64,000 bases of DNA from Hermatobates lingyangjiaoensis (Eukaryota; Arthropoda; Insecta; Hemiptera; Hermatobatidae). Of the stretch, positions 39,900 to 51,200 are shown in pieces (the first letter of the stretch is position 1; the number at the start of each line of letters is the position of its first letter). The DNA lies in the NCBI GenBank assembly GCA_026182355.1, contig JAPFBL010000997.1, forward strand, positions 88,501-152,500. The letters are read 5' to 3'. The position numbers and the translations under genes are program-made. Under the pieces are notes generated by a model. The model was not told where the DNA came from and ran no database searches. It saw only the letters and a list, made by a program, of their open reading frames with translations.

Positions 39900-40440
39900 C
39901 TTGACTTAACAAACAAAAAAAGTTATTATAAATAATCAGTATTTATATTATAATAATAATCAGTAATTATTTAATAATCAGTAGCGTTATAATAAACAAA
40001 ACTGTAATTATGTTATAATCATTAAATATAAACAAACAGTAATACTATAATAAACAAAGAGTAATTATATAATAATCAGTAATTATATGATAAACAAAGG
40101 GTAATTATATAATAATAAGTAATTTATGATAAAAAAGGATAATTATATAATAATCAGTGGCTATATATATAAACAATAGTAAATTTAATAAACAAAGAGT
40201 AATAATATAACAATCAATATTTATATTTTAAATAAACAATAATTATATTATAATCAGTTATTATATAATAAACAAAGAGTTATTATATAATAATCAGTAG
40301 TTATGTAATAAACAAACTGTAATTATATAATAATCAGTAATTATATAACAAACAAACAGTAATTATATAGTAACCAGTAATTATATAATAATAAGTGATT
40401 ATATATTAAACTAACTGTAATTATATAATAAGCAGTAATT
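39900..40440. repeat. Degenerate AT-rich minisatellite (about 38 bp)
   Basis: Units of AATAAACAAAGAGTAATTAT, ATAATAATCAGTAATTATAT, in about 13 diverged copies. Confidence 0.8.
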
Positions 40441-40765
40441 ATCTATATATATAAGTGAATGTGTGTCTGTGTGTTTGTACTCGATAGATTCAAAAACTAT
40501 ACATCCAATCGCCGTGAAAATTTAGGAAATTATTAGGTATATCCCCGGGAAGGTTTATGTAAAGTTTTTTAAAAATCACTATATATAGTATACTATACAA
40601 TATATCTCTATATATGTCTAATGAATGTATGCCTGTTTGTTTGTACTCGATAGATTCAAAAACTATACATCCGATCGCCGTGAAAATTTAGGAAATTATT
40701 AGGTATATCCCCGGGAAGGTTTATGTACAGTTTTTTTTAAAAATCAGAGTTGTGGTTCAGGTAAT
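40441..40765 (+). mobile_element. Two Helitron-like 5' fragments in tandem
   Basis: TCTATATATATAAGTGAATG at 40,443 and a second start near 40,602 are each followed by TTTGTACTCGATAGATTCAA, AAACTATACATCC, ATCGCCGTGAAAATTTAGGA and ATATCCCCGGGAAGGTTTAT. The second copy continues to CAGAGTTGTGGTTCAGG. A related minus-strand copy is at 29,926-30,065. Suggests two head-to-tail insertions; no CTRR hairpin end was located. Confidence 0.5.
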
Positions 40766-41050
40766 ATACCAAAAATATTATAATAGATAAGGTTTGCTGT
40801 TTAACCTGTTTGTTTACATTTTGACTTTAATTGGTAATGGCGGCTGCAGGTAGGTTATTCTTTATGATAATATTTCCACATGCTTTGTTCAATTGGAAAT
40901 AACCAGGTACCAGAAATTTTATTATTGTTTTCAGATTCATATTAAAGACAATTATTGTAATTTTATATGGGTTTTTTAATTAACTTTAACAAAGCTTTAG
41001 TTATTATCAATAGTTTACAATTAACTTTTCATATCTAATTGGTTTAACTT
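40766..41050. other. Unique intron sequence
   Basis: No recognised feature between the Helitron-like copies and the mariner element. Confidence 0.4.
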
Positions 41051-41056
41051 ACCTTA

Positions 41057-41952
41057 CGAGGTGTGTAAATAAAGTAGTGAGACTGATTTTTTTTAAATTT
41101 TCTATTCAAATATAATTACAATGTGATATTGTCACCTTCAAAATAGTTCCCTTCGGAAGCCACACAGCGCTGGAGACGGTCCTTCCAATCATTGTAGCAT
41201 TGCTGGAACTCGGATTCTGGAATGGCCTTCAGCTGGTCGGTTACAGCAGTTTGTATGTTTTGTAGTGTCCCGAAATGAGTTCTTGAGGTGATTTTTCAAT
41301 CTCGGGAAGAGGAAAAGTCACAAGGACTCAAGTCTGGTGAATAAGGAGGCTGAGGAGCAACAGGAATGTTTTTTCTGGCCAAAAACTCGTTTATTGAGAT
41401 GGCAGTGTGACAGGGCGCGTTGTCGTGATGCAACACACTTGTTTTGATGTTTGGCCGCACACGAAGGACTCTTTTTCTGTTCCCCGATCATTCTGACTGT
41501 CAAGCGTCGATCTGAACGCACAAGGTTCCGTACTCTGTTGACATTTTCATCGGTTTTGCACTTGAAGGCCTTCCGCTTCGTGGTTCATCTTCAATCGACT
41601 CTCTTCCTTCTGAAAAATTCCTTAAACCACCGAAAAAACCTGTGCCTTGATAAAACACGTTCTCCTAGGCCTCCTGAAGTTTTTCAAAAGTTTCGGTTGC
41701 ATTTATGTCCAGTCTGAAGCAAAATTTGATTGCACACCATGCTCAACTTTGAGGTCACTCATTTTTAAAACGCTCAAGAAAAAACCATTTCACGAAAACC
41801 AACGCTACGGACAAACAAATGACTGTGGCGAGTTCAGATTCATACTGGAGGCGCATCACACGTGCACCTGACGCTACTCAAGGCCACACGTCTCCAGCTT
41901 TGCCAGATCGAAAGCGACGTTGCCAGTCTCACTACTTTATTTACACACCTCG
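41057..41952 (-). mobile_element. Internally deleted mariner element with perfect TIRs
   Basis: Perfect 29-bp terminal inverted repeats at 41,057-41,085 and 41,924-41,952, each starting CGAGGTGTGTAAATAAAG, flanked by TA target duplications (41,055-41,056 and 41,953-41,954). Length 896 bp against about 1.3 kb for full mariners. The perfect TIRs suggest it could still have been mobilised in trans by a related transposase when it inserted. It lies in the last MRL intron. Confidence 0.93.
41090..41850 (-). pseudogene. Mariner transposase, frameshifted and deleted
   Basis: Minus-strand pieces in order, in shifting frames: SNFASDWT, AQVF.W/VV.GIFQKE, SSAKTDENVNRVRNLVRSDR, RLTVRMIGEQ, then after a deletion KRVLRVRPNIKTSVLHHDNA, PCHTAISINEFLARKNIPVA, PQPPYSPDLSPCDF. 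HHDNAPCHT and PPYSPDLSPCDF mark the second Asp and the D34D spacing of mariner transposases. The part with the first catalytic Asp is missing, about 130 residues. Not functional. Confidence 0.88.
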
Positions 41953-41954
41953 TA

Positions 41955-42430
41955 AGCATTAAAAAAAGTTATGCGTTAAATAATAACTTATTAACTTTAA
42001 GTATGCATAATAGTATTACGAATAATAATGATAGTATTTGAACCATTAATTCTAATCTTAAAAGAATAGTTAAAGTATTTTGTTTAAATTTAATAGATGT
42101 AAGGCTTCTTTATTTATTCCTGATTGATTAATTCGTTTGTTTAAAATATTTAATTATTAGTAATTAGTATCCGGCTCTACTCCATATAGTGGTTCCTAAT
42201 TGAAACGATTTGTGGGTTTACAATTCGTATCATTATAAGACATATCACATTTAATGAGCTTAGACGTCTTTCAACATTTCTTGATATATTGTTTGGCAAA
42301 AAATATTCTTTTTATTATTTGTTTAATCTAATCTATCAACTACTAATTGTATTAGACAATGTGTGCAATTTATAATCAATGAGTGTTAGATTATATCTTT
42401 TTTGCGTAATCTATAATTTTAATTCTTTTT
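41955..42430. other. Unique intron sequence
   Basis: AT-rich, no feature recognised. Confidence 0.45.
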
Positions 42431-42433
42431 CAA

Positions 42434-43133
42434 ATCATTAGTTGTGCAATCCGTAATTGTGTGGTATTTACTCATCCTGAGGTAAAATGGATAAACCAAC
42501 AAAAGTCTCCACACAAATGAAGTTTTATTCAACGCGTTTCGAACACTTTGTGTTCATCATCAGGAAACACTATAATACAAATTATATCTAATTAGTTACA
42601 AAAATTAGAGTGAAATAATAAAAATTCAATTAAGAGAATTCAAGACATACCCAAGGATGTGGTACTGACGGGTTGGTCCAGTGAACACAACTGGACAAAC
42701 GGAAACAAATCCGTTGCGAAAGAGTGGGGATAGGCAATTTAAGAGATAAGGGACAAAGGCTTCGGGTATGCTTGAAAAACCTTTAACTGAAATACAGAAG
42801 GCCAGATCCACTAATTTAGAGGAAAGAAACCTTTTTTTTCCCTCCTTCTTTTTTTTATATTTATTTATTTATTTATTTTTTTTTTAATTTATTCTATGAA
42901 CAGTTTAAGAAATTTTGGACACCCTGGAATTTGATCATTAAGACATAGAGAGGCAGAAGGATTGTTAATGACGGCCTTGTTTATTTGAAAAGCTTCCAAA
43001 TTACAAATTTCTTTAAACTTTCTATTTGCATGTAGGATGGTAAGGTTCAAGTTTGGAGACTTTTGTTGGTTTATCCATTTTACCTCAGAATGAGTAAATA
43101 CCACATAATTACGGATTGCACAACTAATGATTT
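42434..43133. mobile_element. PLE family E element, both long ends present
   Basis: Starts ATCATTAGTTGTGCAATCCG and ends CGGATTGCACAACTAATGAT, an inverted pair of about 85 bp including GGTATTTACTC and GAGGTAAAATGGATAAACCA. Inside the left arm the core CAACGCGTTTCGAACAC..CATCATCAGG is present on the minus strand at about 42,532-42,570. The inside of the right arm is missing. The interior (GATGTGGTACTGACGGGTTG, then minus-strand frames with LFRNGFVSVCPVVFTGP and KFKEICNLEAFQINKAV) includes more of the parent element than other copies. Confidence 0.75.
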
Positions 43134-43226
43134 AAGTGAAATTATAAGATGGAATGTATAATTAATATATTTGTATAAGATTAATTTAATTTAATGTATC
43201 AAGATTTGTGTTTGTTTTTATTTTAG

Positions 43227-43505
43227 GTGGCACAGAAATGTAAAATGGATAAAACAACGAGCCCACACGAAGTACTTGGCTTTCGCGACCCTGCATATGC
43301 CAATAAAGAGTCGTCTGTAAGCCAATGGGTCAATGATCACTATGGTGGGCCACCTGTAGCAAACCTCTATGAAAACGTCTATCAATCAGACTTCCCTGCT
43401 GCCCCACCAGAGGCTTTTAGAAGACCATCGGCAACAAGAAGACCTCCACCGCCTCCGCCTCCAAGAGCCGTCACCACACAGTTAACTACAGTCAACCAGA
43501 GCTGA
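43227..43505 (+). CDS. mig-10/RAPH1: MRL family protein, last exon with stop codon
   Basis: Acceptor TTTGTTTTTATTTTAG, phase 0 in, 92 codons to TGA at 43,503-43,505. VAQKCKMDKTTSPHEVLGFR, DPAYANKESSVSQWVNDHYG, GPPVANLYENVYQSDF and finally RRPPPPPPPRAVTTQLTTVN-QS. DPAY, NLYENVY and similar contain tyrosines in possible SH2-type settings, and the heptaproline run is a second profilin/SH3/EVH1-type site. The tail is much shorter than in vertebrate RAPH1, giving about 609 residues in the window, near the size of nematode MIG-10. Confidence 0.92.
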   Translation: MAQKCKMDKTTSPHEVLGFRDPAYANKESSVSQWVNDHYGGPPVANLYENVYQSDFPAAPPEAFRRPSATRRPPPPPPPRAVTTQLTTVNQS

Positions 43506-43640
43506 GCTTTTGTCTTTTTGTTTAGTATAGCAATATAATAATAATCAGGCCAGCCTGCAAAAAAAAAATATAAAATCAATATTTATGTCATCAAGTCGTC
43601 TTGTATGAAGACAGACTGCTACTTATTCGGGCTTCCTCCG
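43506..43640 (+). other. MRL 3' untranslated region, start
   Basis: Sequence directly after the stop. I see no clear AATAAA before the satellite begins near 43,640, so the transcript may end inside the satellite or use a variant signal. Confidence 0.4.
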
Positions 43641-46560
43641 CTTTTCTCAACGCCACCTAAAAGCCTTTAGCTGTCAGTATAACTTGACCTAAGACCTTAC
43701 AATATGACCTATCCTTATATGAAATCAATAAGGTCATATCCCTTATAAAAAAATACCCAATTGCAGTATCCCTTTTGTACATTTTTACAATAATATAAAA
43801 GACTTAAGTTATCAGTGTACTTGACCCAGAACTTTGTAAGGTCATATTGTAAGATCTTTTAAGGACCTGTCCTTATAAAAAAAAATACCCATTTCATTCA
43901 TCCTTTTGTACGTTTTTACAATAATATAAAAGCCTTTAGCTGTCAGCATAACGACCTAAGACCTTACAATATGGCCTATCCTTATATGAAATCAATAAGG
44001 TCATACCCCTTATAAAAAAAAATACACGATTTCAGTCACCCTTTTGTACATTTTTACAATACTTTATCTGTCAGTATAACTTGACCTAAGACCTTACAAT
44101 ATGACCTATCCTTATATGAAATCAATAAGGTCATATCCCTTATAAAAAAATACCTAATTTCAGTCACCTTTTTGTACATTTTTACAATATTATAAAAGAG
44201 TTGAGTTATCAGTGTTTTTGACCCAGGACCTTATGGTCATATTGTATAATCTTTTAAGGACCTGTCCTTATAAAAAAAAGACCCATTTCATTCATCCTTT
44301 TGTAAGTTTTTACAATAATATAAAAGCCTTTAGCTGTCAGTATAACTTGACCTAAGACATTACAATATGACCTATCCTTATATGAAATCAATAACATCAT
44401 ATCCCTTATAATAAAATACCTAATTTCAGTCACCCTTTTGTACATTTTTACAATATTATAAAAGAGTTAAGTTATCAGTGTTTTTGACCCAGGACCTTAA
44501 GGTCATATTGTAAGATCTTTTAAGGACCTGTCCTTATAAAAAAAATACCCATTTCATTCATCCTTTTGTAAGTTTTTACAATAATATAAAAGCCTTTATC
44601 TGTCAGTATAACTTGACCTAAGACATTACAATATGACCTATCCTTATATGAAATCAATAACATCATATCCCTTATAATAAAATACCTAATTTCAGTCACC
44701 CTTTTGTACATTTTTACAATATTATAAAAGAGTTGAGTTATCAGTGTTTTTGACCCAGGACTTTGTAAGGTCATTTAAGGACCTGTCCTTATAAAAAAAA
44801 ATGCCCACTTCATTCATCTTTTTGTACGTTTTTACAATAATAGAAATGCCTTGAGTTATTCGTATAACTTGACCTGAAACCTTGTAAGGTCATGTCGTTA
44901 TGAGAAATAGCCACTTATGTCACCATTTTTGTACGTTTTTACGGCTTCAATATAAGAATACGGAAACCTTGAGTTATCAGTGTAACTTGACTCAAGACCT
45001 TATACGGTCATTCCTTATAAGAAATTGCCACTTTTGTACATTTTTACAACTTTAACATAGCAGTATGTAAGCTTTAAGTTATCAGTGTAACTTGACCCAA
45101 GACCTTTAAGGTCATTCCTTATAAGAAATACCCACTTTAGTCAACCTTTTGTATGTTTTTAACAGCTTCAGTATATGGATGTAAAATCCTTTAGCTATCA
45201 GTGTAACTTGACCTAAGACCTTATATAAGGTCATTCCTCATAAGAAATATCTACTTTAGTCACTCTTTTGTACGTTTTTTCAACTACAGTATATGAATAT
45301 AAAAGCCTTTAGCTATCAGTGTAACTTGACCTTAGACCTTATGTAAGGTCATTTCTCATAAGAAATATCCACTTTAATCAACCTTTTGTTCGTTTTTACA
45401 GCTTCAGTAAATGAATATAAAAGCCTTTAGCTGTCAGTGTAACTTGACCTAAGACCTTATATAAGGTCATTCCTCATTAGAAATCTCCACTTTAGTCACC
45501 CTTTTGTACGTTTTTACAACTTCAGTATATGAATGTAAAAGCCTTTAGCTATCAGTGTAATTTGACCTAAGACCTTATATAAGGTCATTTCTTATAAGAA
45601 ATATCCACTTTCGTCACCCTTTTGTACGTTTTTACAACTTCAGTAAATGAATATAAAAGCCTTTAGCTGTTAGTGTAACTTGACCTAAGACCTAATATAA
45701 GGTCATTCCTCATAAGAAATATCCACTTTAGTCACCCTTTTGTACGTTTTTACAACTTCAATAGATTAATATAAAAGCCTTTAGCTGTCAGTGTAACTTG
45801 ACCTAAGACCTTATATAAGGTCATTCTTTATAAGAAATATTCACTTCAGTCAATCCCTTTTGTACGTTTTGACAACTTCAAAACGTCAGTGTTATTATCA
45901 GTATAACCGGACCCATGACTTTATAAGGTCAATTACTTATATAGCATTTCCATATTAATGACTCTCCCTGTATATGTTATTAACAACCTAAGTCCTTTAA
46001 TTATCAATATAACCGGACCCATGACCTTATAAGGTCAATTACTTACTCCAAATGTGATCACTCTTTTGTATGTTTATTACACTGCTCAAAGCCTTTATTC
46101 CACAATACCTTGAATGTCAAGGTCATTTGAATGAATAAATCCAGTCCTATATCTTACACAAAACCTTATAAGGTCATTTTAATGAATAAATCCAGTCCTA
46201 TTACCTTACACAAACCCTTTTAAGGTCATTTAAATGAATAAATCCAGTCTTATATCTTACACAAAAACTTATAAGGTCATTTAAATTAATACATCCAGTC
46301 CTATTACCTTGCACAAACCCTTATAAGGTCATTTGAATGAATAAATCCAGTCCTATATCGTACACAAAACCTTATAAGGTCATTTGAATGAATAAATCCA
46401 GTCCTATATCTTACACAAACCCTTTTAAGGTCATTTAAATGAATAAATCCAGTCCTATATCTTACACAAAACCTTATAAGGTCATTTGAATGAATAAATC
46501 CAGTCCTATATCTTACACAAAACCTTATAAGGTCATTTCCCTTTATGTCACAACCCTATT
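43640..46560. repeat. Satellite rich in ACCTTATAAGGTCA (part 1)
   Basis: From 43,640 to about 46,070 the units are about 120 bp: CCTTTAGCTGTCAGTGTAAC, TTGACCTAAGACCTTATATA, AGGTCATTCCTCATAAGAAA, CACCCTTTTGTACGTTTTTA, with a longer variant at 43,670-44,800. From 46,080 to 46,560 a shorter unit takes over: AAACCTTATAAGGTCATTTG, AATGAATAAATCCAGTCCTA, TATCTTACAC. The shared core is palindromic GACCTTATAAGGTC. Confidence 0.92.
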
Positions 46561-46992
46561 ATATATATGTTCATCTTTTATTGATTTCTGTTCAATATAA
46601 TGCCATTAGAAGTCAATATATTATAACTAAAACCTTATAAGGTCATTAGTTGTAATAGGTCCTAGTGACCTTTCCCCAAAGTAAAGCAAGGTCACTACTT
46701 AAAGTCTTTAGTTCTATACATATTTTTGCATTATACCTTATATTTAATGAGATAGCTATCACATTTTTTGTACTTTATTTGACAATTTAGTTTTTATTAT
46801 TTACAATTTTCTGAAAGTATTTAGACTCACTATACCTTAAATAAGGTATAGGAGTAAGATCATTAGCATTTTCTAAATAACCCTTAGTCATACTAACCCT
46901 TTTGTGTATTGTTGAGCTACTTAAAACCTTTGTAAGACCTTATAAGGGCATTTCCTTGTGTAAAACAGATTGTATTATCAATTTCATAATTA

Positions 46993-47629
46993 CAGTGGAA
47001 CCTCTACATACGAGCTACTCTACTTACGAGAAACTCGAGATACGAGAGGTCTTTCGAGCAAAAAATCTTGCTCTACATACGAGAGAAAATCCAAGTTACG
47101 AGAATTTCGAACATTTTGAAAGGAAGGCAGAGACAAACCTCCTTGGATAAGTTTTTCTTCAAAAGACCTATAGAAAGTGAAAGTGTTGAGATTCCAGCTA
47201 AAAGGGCAAAAGAAAGCGAAGAAAAGTAAAAACTGATAGAGTAATGTTAAAAACGAAAAAGCAATAAAAAATAATATGTGGAATAATTTATTTATTTATT
47301 TATTGTACGAATAAATAAATTAGTGCCGTAAAAAAATTAAGTTTTTTCATAAGTTAACTTTAATTTTAAGTGGAAGTGCTCATAATAACTCGCATTTTAT
47401 TTCATTAATATTCTTATTATCAATTACTGTATTTTTATGTTCAGTCACTATTTGAATGTGTTTTTAGTAATCAGGAAGATGTGTTCATAGTTATTTAGGG
47501 TTAACTTGAATGATTTTGGGAGGCCGGGAACAAATTAATTGGTTTTCAGTTATTTCTTATGGGAAAAATTCGCTCTAGATACGAGCACGATCCGGGAACG
47601 AATTAATCTCGTATGTAGAGGTTCCACTG
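46993..47629. mobile_element. Pogo/Tigger-like element, TA target duplication
   Basis: Inverted ends CAGTGGAACCTCTACATACG (46,993) and CGTATGTAGAGGTTCCACTG (to 47,629), flanked by TA on both sides. Sub-terminal ACTCGAGATACGAGAGGTC and GCTCTAGATACGAGCACGA extend the symmetry. CAGTG starts with TA duplication are typical of pogo-type Tc1/mariner-superfamily elements. At 637 bp, with only a short open frame (to 47,150), it is non-autonomous. It sits inside the satellite. Confidence 0.88.
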
Positions 47630-47634
47630 TATCA

Positions 47635-49330
47635 TACTACCTAAAGTCACAAAATTTATATTTTACCTAAACCTTTTATAAGGTCATTTATTTATTTAGT
47701 AAGGAACCGCAAACTTCTTTTACACATTATTTATTACTCCCTGAAGCCTTTAGGGTCAGAACCACAAAAGACCTTATAAGGTCATTTCTTTTTATAAGGA
47801 AATTTCGTATTTATTAATAACCCGATATATATGCTGTGCTATTTAAATTCTAAGACCTTATTAGGTCAAAACTTTTAAGAAGACGAACCCCAGATCCTTA
47901 TAAGTTATTTGATACTACCTGAAGTCTTTAGGGTCAGTATGTACCACATAAAACCTTATATATAAGGTCAAAACTTGTAATAAGACGAGCCCAGATTCTT
48001 TTGTTATTTAATACTACCTGAAGTCTTTAAGGTCAGAATATATATCACTTAAAACCTTATTAGGTCATTTCCATTTATATCTCATACAATAGTAAACTAT
48101 CGAAAACCTATAAAATATTGTATACCCACTCCCAAAAACCTTATAAGGTCACTTATAATGTCAAAACTTTTAATAATATTAGCCCCAGATTCTTTTATGT
48201 TATTTATTACTCCCTGAAGTCTTTAGGGTCAGAACCACAAAAGACCTTATAAGGTCATTTCTTTTATAAGCAAATTTCGTATTTATTAATAATCCGATAT
48301 ATATGCTGTGCTATTTAAACTCTAAGACCTTATAAGGTCAAAACATTTAATAAGACGAGCCCCAGATCCTTATAAGTTATTTGATACTACCTGAAGTCTT
48401 TAGGGTCAGTATGTACCACATAAAACCTAATATATAAGGTCAAAACTTGTAATAAGACGAGCCCCAGATTCTTTTATGTTGTTTATTACTCCCTGAAGTC
48501 TTTGGGTCAGAACCACAAAAGACCTTATAAGGTCATTTCTTTTTATAAGCAAATTTCGTATTTATTAATAATCCGATATATATGCTGTGCTATTTAAATT
48601 CTAAGACCTTATTAGGTCAAAACTTTTAATAAGACGAGCCCCAGATCCTTATGTTATTTAATACTACCTGAAGTCTTTAAGGTCAGTATATATCACTTAA
48701 ATCCTTATAAGGTCATTCCATTTATAAGCAGACTTCATATACTTTAACAATCTCATTTATTAGTATGCCCCCTGAATTCTATAAAAGTCATATATTTTAG
48801 CCAGGACTTTATAAGGTCAAAACTGTTCATAAGACAAGCCCCAGATCCTTATGTTATTTGATACTACCTGAAGTCTTTAAGGTCAGTATATATCACTTAA
48901 AACCTTATAAGGTCATTTCCATTTATATCTCATACAATATTATACTATCGAAAACCTATAAAAAATTGTATACCTACCCCCAAAAACCTTATAAGGTCAC
49001 TTATAAGGTCAAAATTTTAATAAGACGAGCCCCAGATTCTTTTATGTTATTTGATACTACCTGAAGTCTTTTGGGTCAGTATATACTATATAAGACCTTA
49101 TAAGGTCATTTCCATTTATATCTCATATAGTATTATACTATCTAAAACCTATAAAACATTGTATACCCACCCTCCAAAAACCTTATAAGGTCATTACTTT
49201 TAATAAGACAGACCTAACTTCTTTTATACGTTTCATGATCCCATCTAAAAACCTTTGAAGTCAATATACCTTACCTATGACCTTAATAAGGTCATATTCA
49301 CAAAACTTTTTTATTTCCTACTTATTTTTT
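47635..49330. repeat. Satellite rich in ACCTTATAAGGTCA (part 2)
   Basis: Longer units of about 120-190 bp: GACCTTATAAGGTCATTTCT, GCAAATTTCGTATTTATTAA, GATATATATGCTGTGCTATT, AATAAGACGAGCCCCAGATT, TGATACTACCTGAAGTCTTT. The palindromic core is retained in each, with Tyr-like coding absent. A nearly identical block recurs at about 47,750-48,010, 48,225-48,450 and 48,520-48,720. Confidence 0.92.
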
Positions 49331-49985
49331 TAAGCGTAATTTATTAATATAATAAAAATAAACTATTTAAATTGACAATATTAATCAATAATAATAATAA
49401 TAATAATAATTTATTAAACCAGTTTATGACTGTTTTCAGCTATTTATAGTATACTCACAGTTGACTAAATATGCATTTAAAAATTTTTGAAAAAAAAAAA
49501 ACAAAAAAAATCATATTTCAAATCTAAAAAGCTCGCTTTTGCCTTAGATACGAGTATGTAACAAAGGTGGTGCATTTATGACAAAAAAAAAATTTTTTTA
49601 ATAACATGTCGAGCTTTTTTTTTGTACTATTTATACAGGAAAATCATTTTTTACAATTATATATATATATATAATATATAAAGAGAGATATAAATGACGG
49701 ATGGACGGAAAGGTGAAATGACAAATAAGTTGAAAAGGTAAATGTTGAAATCCCAATTCTAGTCAGTGAATGTTGGGTTAGTATTTTTCTCCTCATATGT
49801 TTTGCTTTGCTCTGGTTACTGTGCTGTTATTGTCATCAGTGCTTTGCTTTAATATGAAATATATTATATATATATATATATATCAATAATTTTATTTGTA
49901 ATGGCTCAGACAGAGGGATATTTTTTTTTTTTGTGGTAGATTTAAAATTAATTTTGTTATTGTGTAATTTAAATGAAAGTTTTTT
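49331..49985. other. AT-rich intergenic sequence with (AAT)n and (TA)n
   Basis: (AAT)n at 49,390-49,410, short (TA)n runs at 49,660-49,680 and 49,862-49,882. No gene or element recognised. Confidence 0.6.
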
Positions 49986-49989
49986 ATGA

Positions 49990-51200
49990 TGTTATTATGT
50001 AAGTTATTCATCAATCATCAGTCTGTTTTAGATGATCCACAGATTTTTTTTTTAAATCATCAGTATCTTGTAGGTAAATCAGCTTGTTCTACTCCATGAG
50101 TGACCTTCCATAATCATCAGTCTTGTATTACATGATTCAAAGGTTTTTTTTTGGTAATCATCAGCCGTATGACTTTCCTTAATCATCAGTATCTTGTAGG
50201 TAAATCAGCTTTGTTGTACCATACTCCATGAATGACCTTCCATAATCATCAGTCTTGTATTACATGATTCAAAGGTTTTTTTTTGTAATCATCAGCCGTA
50301 TGACATTCCTTAATCATCAGTATCTTGTAGGTAAATCACCTTTGTTATACCATACTCCATGAGTGACTTTCCTTAATCATCAGTCTTGTATTACATGATT
50401 CAAGGGGTTTTTGTAATCATCAGCCTTATGACATTCCTTAATCATCAGTATCTTGTAGGTAAATCACCTTTGTTGTACCATACTCCATGAGTGACCTTCC
50501 ATAATCATCAGTCTTGTATCAGATGATTCAAAGTTTTTTTTTTAATCATCAACCCTATGACCTTGCGTAATCATCAGTATCTTCTAAGTAAATCAGCTTT
50601 GTTGTACCATACTCCATGAATGACCTTCCATAATCATCAGTCTTGTATTACATGATTCAAAGGGTTTTTTTTTGTAATCATCAGCCGTATGACATTCCTT
50701 AATCATCAGTATCTTGTAGGTAAATCAGCTTTGTTGTACTCCATGAGTGACCTTCCTTAATCATCAGTCTTGTATTACATGATTCAAAGGTTTTTTTTGT
50801 AATCATCAGCCCTATGACATTTCTTAATCATCAGTATCTTGTAGGTAAAACAGCTTTGTTGTACTCCATGAATGACATTCTTTAATCATCAGTCTTATAT
50901 TACATTATTCAATTTTTGTAATCATCAGTGTAATATCATTTACTTCATCAGTGACATTACTTTTCATCAATCCATTTAATCTTGTTTTTTTTTTCGTAAC
51001 CATCATCTAAATGACCTCCCATAATTATCAATATCTTGTAGGTAAATCACTATTGTTGTTCTTCAGTGATATACCGTAATCATCAGTCTTGTATTACATG
51101 AGTCACTATTCTTTGTAATCATCAGGCTTTGTGGATTCCCTTAAATCAATTTTTTTTTTGTATCATCAGCTTTTGTCTCTTCTTCAGATGCATCTATATT
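49990..51200. repeat. About 131-bp satellite with ATCATCAG core
   Basis: Eight or so units: TTCCTTAATCATCAGTATCT, TGTAGGTAAATCAGCTTTGT, CCATACTCCATGAGTGACCT, ATAATCATCAGTCTTGTATT, ACATGATTCAAAGG, TTTTTTTGTAATCATCAGCC. AATCATCAG occurs three times per unit. It decays towards the right edge. Confidence 0.93.
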
